Below, piece by piece: positions 57,893 through 64,000 of a stretch of 64,000 nucleotides of DNA (positions within the stretch are counted from its first letter, which is position 1; each line of letters starts with the position of its first letter). The notes under the pieces were generated by a model. The model had not been told where the DNA came from and ran no database searches. It worked only from the letters and a program-made list of their open reading frames with translations. Source of the stretch: Branchiostoma floridae (Eukaryota; Chordata; Leptocardii; Amphioxiformes; Branchiostomatidae); assembly GCF_000003815.2 (NCBI RefSeq), contig NC_049988.1, positions 8,281,763 through 8,345,762 of the forward strand, in the 5' to 3' direction. The position numbers and the translations under genes are program-made.

Positions 57893-60800
57893 ATGAGTTC
57901 TATCCCGACATCTCCTGCCCCCCTCCCACGTCTGTCGTTGGACCCGGACGTAGAAAGTCACATCAAGAAGACGTATTGTAATAGTCAGGTGGGTATGAAT
58001 GAACAAAATGTGTACTATTCAAATCAAATATATATTCTTGCCACAGACCCAAGTAAGTGAGATTATTGATACGCACCATTGTACATGTATATTACGGTCT
58101 TTTGCTAGTACAGGTTGTGGCTGCTATAGGTAAGGAGGAGGCTGAAAGAAAATTTCACATTACCATAGACCGCCTGTCCCTCCCACCTGGGTACACCACA
58201 GTCAGGGTCTGCACTGTCAACAGAACAAGGGACCTCATCAGGGAGGAACTGCAACAACTTCTAAAGAAGGTACCTGTAGCTTTGCCAAGAGCAAGTGATG
58301 AAATTTCTTCTATTGAACTACTTTTGACTTGAGCACACTTTTATCAGATACAACTTGGGCTTTTTCATATGAGATCTTTTGCTTAGAGCTTCTTAAAAAG
58401 AGCTTCTTTGAAAATACACAGTCGTAAGTCAATCAATTCTAAGTCCCTGTACCCACATTGGAATCAACCAACTTGGAAACACTACATGCATGTACAGGAC
58501 TGACACTACCTTCTTCCTAACTTGATTAACTATGACTCTAATTGAAAAGAGGAACCACTTATGATAGGAATCACCTTCATCTAAAATGGGAACAGAGCTA
58601 AGAAAAAGAAACAACCCAATTCTTAATAAAAAAGACTTGAAGACTTTTGTTATCTCTTGATCTTATTCTTGATCTTGATCTTATTTTTTTTTACATCATT
58701 CTGCACTTGCACTTCAGGAGTACAGTAATAAAGCAGCACCTTGCCCACCTGTGGAGCCTCATCCTGTCTTACCTGATGTCCTGGTCATCCCTACAACTGG
58801 ACCTCATCCCAACCTACAGGTCTACACATATTATACTCTTTTAGTTTGCTCTTCATCTCATCCTTATAGCCTTGGTACCATCCTATTTCTACCGGGGCTC
58901 CTTGCACTCGCTACCTTAGCGACTGCAAGGAGCCCTAGAAGAAATTGGATGGTACCCAGGCTAATATCATTAGGCCTAGGAAAAAATGTTGTATTTCCTG
59001 TTTCCCAACCTACCCTAGAAAGACCTGCTGACCTGTTGCCCAGGATAATACAGTTTGCAACATAAGATTGACTAAAGGCTTGTTTAATGCATTTTTACCA
59101 GTGGACTACCTGCTGTAGTTCTCTGTAGATTGTGTGTCCCACGAGCTATAGAAATGAAGATGAGCACTATGAAGGGCTTTAACTAATACAATGCATCATC
59201 ATACATGTAAGTGTATGCTCTTTGACATTTCAGGGTACATATTAACTTAATGGTCAGCAATAGTATCCAGTATAATCATTCTGATATATAGAGCCATAAT
59301 TATGTGTGTCCAGGCTATATCATGTAACCAGACGGTGCATACAAAAATTGCACAGTCATATAAAAGATCCTGACTTCAAAATTGAAGATTTATGTAGTAA
59401 AACTAAAGGTCCAATTATTTACAAGACATCTTCCTCTTTGATAAAAGTGGGGGGAAAAGGGAACTTAAAGAAAAGCCTAGATAATGAAACCAATTATGTC
59501 ACACTGACTGGGATAGATCAGTGGTGATTATGTGGAATGTGTGTGAAACATACGAGACAGTCCCACAATTATACTTTTGGATTTTTTTTGTTCAGTCAGC
59601 AGGTCTTCCTAACAAACCTTTTCTGGGCCACCCTCAATGACTCAGCATGTTTTTCAGAAGTATTGTTTCCTGACTAGTTATCAGTATGAGTCACATGACT
59701 TTGATCAACTATGACATATTGGTCACAAGAATCTAATTATGTTAGACTTACAATGATTAAAAAGAGGAACTACGTACTGATGATAGGAAACAGTTTAATC
59801 TTAAACAGGAACTAAGAAAAGGGAACAACCTAAAGCAATTAGAGAAATAACAAGTTCTAGAAGCATACCTTTTGCTATGTTAGGGTGACTAAGACATTCC
59901 ATAATGATGATACTGATTTTACGTTATCTATAAATTAAGTTTCATTTTCTCTTCATCAATGCATTATGGCATAGAATGTGGTTACTTTCATCAGTTGATA
60001 TTTCAACGGAACTCTTTGAGAATAGAAAGCTACTGAGTGACTGACTGTAGCTAGGTATTGAAAAGTGTCTTTCCCCTTTTCGTCCCTCTTGAGGTATCCA
60101 ATATTCCAGACATTGCTTAAGGCTACATCTAGTAATGTTGTGAACATGAGGAAACATGAGAAGTTGTGGTTGTTGTGTGGGAAAGTCATTGTCACGCCGA
60201 TGTAGCTATGTCATGGATGGGAAAACTCTCTGAGGGGTTTTATGTGGCCTGGTCTTGACATTGCATCTTCCATGGTGGCATCATGAATGTTACTGTTTGG
60301 GTCATGTTTGAGAGAAAGGGGTATGCAAAAGTACTTACAATGTCCTAGATATTTAGACTCACAGATGTCTAAATTATTGTAAGAGAAAGATTGTTTTTTC
60401 TTGAATCAAGTAGATTTCTGTTACATGCATCTGAGTGCAGTACTTCATCTAGCTAGAAGAAGTGTCTGGGTACCATCCTCTGTAGTAACTACTGGTTCAA
60501 TCTTTTTGCTTGTTAATGTTAATACGGTTAAAAATTGAAAAGATTTAGCCATCAGGCGCTATGGAGGATAGTATATGTAGGCAGGCTAGCTAGAAACTTT
60601 CAGAAGGTTTAAAATCTTCAGAACTAGGTTTTGAATTTGTACCTACCATTATGCTTCAGGATAAAACCAAAGGAGGACTTGGATTTGAGAAAAAAAGCTA
60701 GTCTTCCTGGACATAAAATAGGATCTATGAAATTCACATTTGCATGTGTTAACTACTCTGAGAGCTATCTTGATGCTAATGAGAACAATTTTGGGACTTA

Positions 60801-63800
60801 TAGGAGCCCCCCCCCCCCCACTTTAAAACAGGTGGTTGCCTTGTTGTTCTCCATAATGTAAGATCAAAGTGTGCAACCTAGGTTAACCAAATAGAGCTAC
60901 ATAATGTAGTCCTTTGTAAAACTCAGATGAAAGGTAGCTTGCATGTTGTACCACTTGTTCAAAATGTTTTTCTCATTCTTTAATCCCCTGTTCTTGAGAA
61001 ATACACTATAGGTGGTATAAAGAGGCTTCTACCAGTCTCTACCCAAAACTGCGATATGATCTCCAAAAGGTTGCAGTTTGCTAAAGTCTGGGTAAACTGT
61101 GTAATGGCTGGGTAAATTTCCCAGGCCACCAGAGACTGGTAATGAGCATAGCAGGTTATTCGCACCACCATACCCAGAATAAGTGAAAAGCCAGTAGTTT
61201 ATTACATGTAGCTTTTGCAGACAAAAACTTTCGACAAGTTATAATATCTTTTTAGTAAAATGTATCAAAGGAATTAAGTGAACTTAGGGCAATTTCTTTG
61301 AGCTAAACTTCATTAAGTATTTAACCAGGTTTAGGTACATTTAATCTGAAGCTTTAAATGTTTAAACAGAAATCAGAGGGATGTTTTAACAATATAAGTT
61401 ATAACAATCCTGAGAATGCTCAAGAAGTTTTCACACAGCTAAGACGTGCAGTCTGAGTCTGATTGAGATGAAGAAAAACAAGGATCTGAAGGAAATGTTC
61501 CTCCTATGGCCTGCAAATCCAAGGAATGACAAATACCAGGGAATGTGGGAATACTTAAGGCACATGAAAGTCTTAAGTTCACTGATTGAGGTGGGGCCTT
61601 CTGGCCTCCGAAAACACATTAGGCTCCAGGGGAGCTCCCCTCGAGCCTGGGAACCTGGGACATCGGAAGTCGGCCTGGCCTTGTGCTACCATGACATCAT
61701 CTTTTGGCAGGCGTACGGACAGTTCGGAGCCAAGATGTGGGCTCAGCAAGTGGTCAGGGTAGCAGCGGTGATGTCATCGTTAAGGGATGCACTGAAGGGG
61801 AAATCATCATTTAAAGGGACAGACTGAGAAGGGTTGATGTTCCTTTGAAAGTGTTTTCAGACATTGTTTTCTAGTCAACATTTTATGCAAGCTGTTCTCT
61901 TGTGCATTATTTGCTGTCAACTTCATATGAGGATTATCTTTCATATGATGAGAAAGGGTTTTTGATTTACCGGTAGCTTTACACATTACCTATACACCAC
62001 TTTTACCATACCTGGTCTATCCCTTATTCTTGGAGAAAGTTCTGAAAACTGGAATTAGTACTACTTGAATTTGTTACAATTTGACAGAAACTCTTAACTT
62101 CTTCAGAATGTGGCAACATGTTTTTTTCATGACTCATGTATTTGCAACAGGGGCCAACTATCTCCTAAAGCTCAAAATATAAAAGAAGACATCCAAACTT
62201 GTGTTCAATTTGTGCATCTAAAGTATATACTGTCAAAACGTCACAAGAAGACCATTCAAGAGGCACTATAGACAGGATTCTTGATGCTTGTGTCAGTGTG
62301 AAAAATTATCTAAGGGACCACCAAGTTGTGGTCACTTTGGCCAGTTACGTTGGACCTTATGTAGAGATGGTCAGCACTGTTGTTTGACTGTAGGTACATT
62401 GTAACATTTATGTAGGCACAAGAATATATAGCAGAGGCCCCTGAGACCAACAAAACTAAGAACATCTCTAACAAATATCTCCCCACTAAAACAATGTGTT
62501 AGTGATTGCTTCATCTTTCAAACACACTTCCACTCTCGGCGATGAAAGCGAGTTTAGACTACCCAGAAGAACAGGCAGTGTTTTCTCGCCAAGGAAAACA
62601 CGTTTCCGGACCAAATAAACGGAGTGAAGTGCCCCTGGAGCATGGGAATAGAGGGGCTGAACAAATCTGGAAATACTCTGGGTTGGGACATGAAAGAGGC
62701 TTTGAAGTCTTGAAGTAAGAAGCCTTGAACTTCAAGGTGTTTCCGTGTATGATGAGCCTTATGGGGATGTTTGTGGAAAAGTTTGTGTAGTAATATTGTG
62801 TATTGAGACTTTCATCAGGTAACTATGAATAGCAATATGCATGTATAGCAAAAACTATAGGAAGATGAATACAATTTGACTGTCATGACTATCTTGTTTG
62901 AAACTTTTAAATGCTTCTAAACAAGTGCTATTTAATGTAATTTTCTGGCAGAAAGTTTGATAAAATAGATATGTGGATATTTTCTGTCCAAATTATGCAA
63001 AATTCATTTCTGTCAGTCCCTTACCAGTGTACCTTATGTATGGCATATGCATGAACCATGGTAGTCTTGTAATTATGATGGTATGTCAAAGTTGCTATAT
63101 GATTGTGTGCAAACAGATAGTTCTGTATGTAGACAAGCTACTTACTCACTGATGTGTTTTTTATGTGTTTCAGCATCATACAAAGGAGATCATGGTTGAC
63201 ATCCACTGTGGAGCAGCTATCCTGAGAGGAGCTCACATCTTTGCACCTGGTGTCCTGGGTGCAACTGCAGGTGTGTGTGCATGATAAATTGCATGCCTGT
63301 GTTCCTTTGTGTGTTTGTGTGAGGGTGCCAGTGTCTGTGCGAGTACACAAATGTATCTGACGTGTGTGTGTGTGTGTGTCTCCATGTCTCCAAATCACAG
63401 CTTTCACCAAGGAGGATATTTTCCAGTTCAAACAGAACCTCCTTACTTTTTGCATAGAAATACAAATGTAGATGGTTCAAGAATCCAACTTCCTTGATGA
63501 ACCAAAAAGGATCTGAGGGCGATGTTGACGCATAATTCAGAAGGTCCAGCAAACTCTTGTCAACTTTCCCCACACAATGTGGTTTGTTCCACTTTAAGTG
63601 CAGATTTTCCCCAATCCTTCCTGCTCTTTCTAATCTTAATGCTAGGATTAATGGGTTTTCAGGCAAATAACAATATAGAAAAAACATGATTATAGTTCAT
63701 CTCTATTTGTAGCACACGGTGGAGTTATATAGTCCTGTACTTTTGCTCCAAGAATCCACAAGTCTTTAAAACTAGTTCATGAATAACTGAATGAAGATTC

Positions 63801-64000
63801 AACATATTGTTTTACCAATTCACCAATATATTTTTATTTTTACCTTTATCTGTTTCAGATGTCCAGGCAGGTGACCAGGTGTCTGTGTATGTGGATGTGG
63901 AGGGGAAGTGCCTGCGTGGGTTCCAGAAGCCGTACAGCGGTCCCAGGGTGTTCGTGGGGAACGGAGTAGCCAGGATGAGCAGGGACGACATCTTCAGTGT
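57893..64000 (+). CDS. NSUN6: NSUN6 tRNA/mRNA cytosine-5 methyltransferase, N-terminal part
   Basis: NSUN6 methylates C72 of certain tRNAs (Cys, Thr) and some mRNA sites. Exons: 57893-57988, 58114-58269, 58718-58819, 63174-63270, 63859 to beyond the window; phases 0,0,0,1 are consistent. The encoded start (LSLDPDVESHIKKTYC), VVAAIGKEEAERKF, LSLPPGYTTVRVCT, LPDVLVIPTTGP and the PUA domain opening CGAAILRGAHIFAPGVLGA, then AGDQVSVYVDVEGKCLRGF, follow vertebrate NSUN6 in order and spacing. The catalytic Rossmann domain lies outside the window. A 4.35 kb intron precedes the PUA exons. The ATG at 57893 has A at -3 and matches the usual N-terminus; an in-frame ATG at 57815 would add 26 residues. 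Confidence 0.93.
58867..58964. mobile_element. Short fold-back element
   Basis: Arms TAGCCTTGGTACCATCC and GGATGGTACCCAGGCTA pair, continuing through GGGGCTCCTTGCA against TGCAAGGAGCCC to a central CGCTACCTTAGCG hairpin. At under 100 bp it is almost entirely stem. Confidence 0.8.
61468..61827 (+). CDS. Unrecognised 119-codon ORF in an NSUN6 intron
   Basis: The open frame has protein-like composition and seven Trp; segments such as WPANPRNDKYQGMWEYLRHM and CYHDIIFWQAYGQFGAKMWA look like real sequence. It ends in KGTD followed by TGA. I do not recognise a family. It may be a domesticated or dead transposon fragment, or an intronic gene. Confidence 0.25.
   Translation: MKKNKDLKEMFLLWPANPRNDKYQGMWEYLRHMKVLSSLIEVGPSGLRKHIRLQGSSPRAWEPGTSEVGLALCYHDIIFWQAYGQFGAKMWAQQVVRVAAVMSSLRDALKGKSSFKGTD
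63362..63380. repeat. Short (GT)n run
   Basis: About nine GT units in the fourth NSUN6 intron; no further significance seen. Confidence 0.85.

Larger units (their letters stand above)
58820..63173 (+). other. Third NSUN6 intron (4.35 kb)
   Basis: The intron holds a short fold-back element (58867-58964), a related TGGGTACCATCC/GGATAGTA fold-back at about 60465-60590, a C homopolymer near 60808, and an unexplained 119-codon frame at 61468. No exon needed for NSUN6 is missing between its two borders, judging by the family's sequence order. Confidence 0.6.

Overview
This is eukaryotic nuclear DNA: genes are split into short exons with GT-AG introns, AT-rich introns, microsatellites, MITE-like fold-back elements, a LINE and a 100-N assembly gap. 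Gene content (a paraxis/scleraxis-type bHLH gene, peroxisomal-type carnitine octanoyltransferase, NSUN6) points to an animal. One paraxis/scleraxis-like gene in a compact, repeat-littered locus suggests an invertebrate deuterostome, most likely an amphioxus (Branchiostoma). That assignment is inference, not something I could search.

Layout. (1) 2.3-14.2 kb, minus strand: a complete gene for a secreted protein with a signal peptide, three LDL-receptor class A (LDLa) modules, several short proline-rich exons, a four-unit 12-residue repeat and a basic lysine-rich tail. From the second exon on, every internal exon is phase 1-1, and the model closes at 462 codons plus stop. The gene is interrupted by a 5'-truncated LINE (6289-9625) flanked by two nearly identical copies of a ~1.05 kb segment holding two of its exons; the downstream copy carries a frameshift in one of them. 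(2) 17.05-31.3 kb, minus strand: a 17-exon carnitine O-octanoyltransferase (CROT) gene reconstructed exon by exon (646 aa), with a second candidate version of the exon carrying the STS motif and a second candidate first exon at 34.1-34.25 kb. (3) 37.3-40.7 kb, plus strand: a four-exon, 199-aa bHLH factor of the TCF15 (paraxis)/scleraxis family. An extra 51-bp cassette in its first intron would swap the DNA-contacting basic region. A tRNA-Asn(GUU) gene lies antisense in its last intron. (4) 40.7-57.8 kb: no gene recognised; tandem repeats, fold-back elements and a few anonymous ORFs. (5) 57.9-64.0 kb, plus strand: the first five exons of NSUN6 (tRNA m5C methyltransferase), running off the window within the PUA domain.

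The genes are not an operon or an obvious pathway. The points most worth following are the LINE with its giant direct duplication, the two candidate exon-switch systems (CROT and the bHLH gene), and the modular secreted LDLa protein, which I do not recognise as a known family. Exon boundaries were called by eye from splice signals, phase continuity and family similarity; no alignment or transcript data were available.
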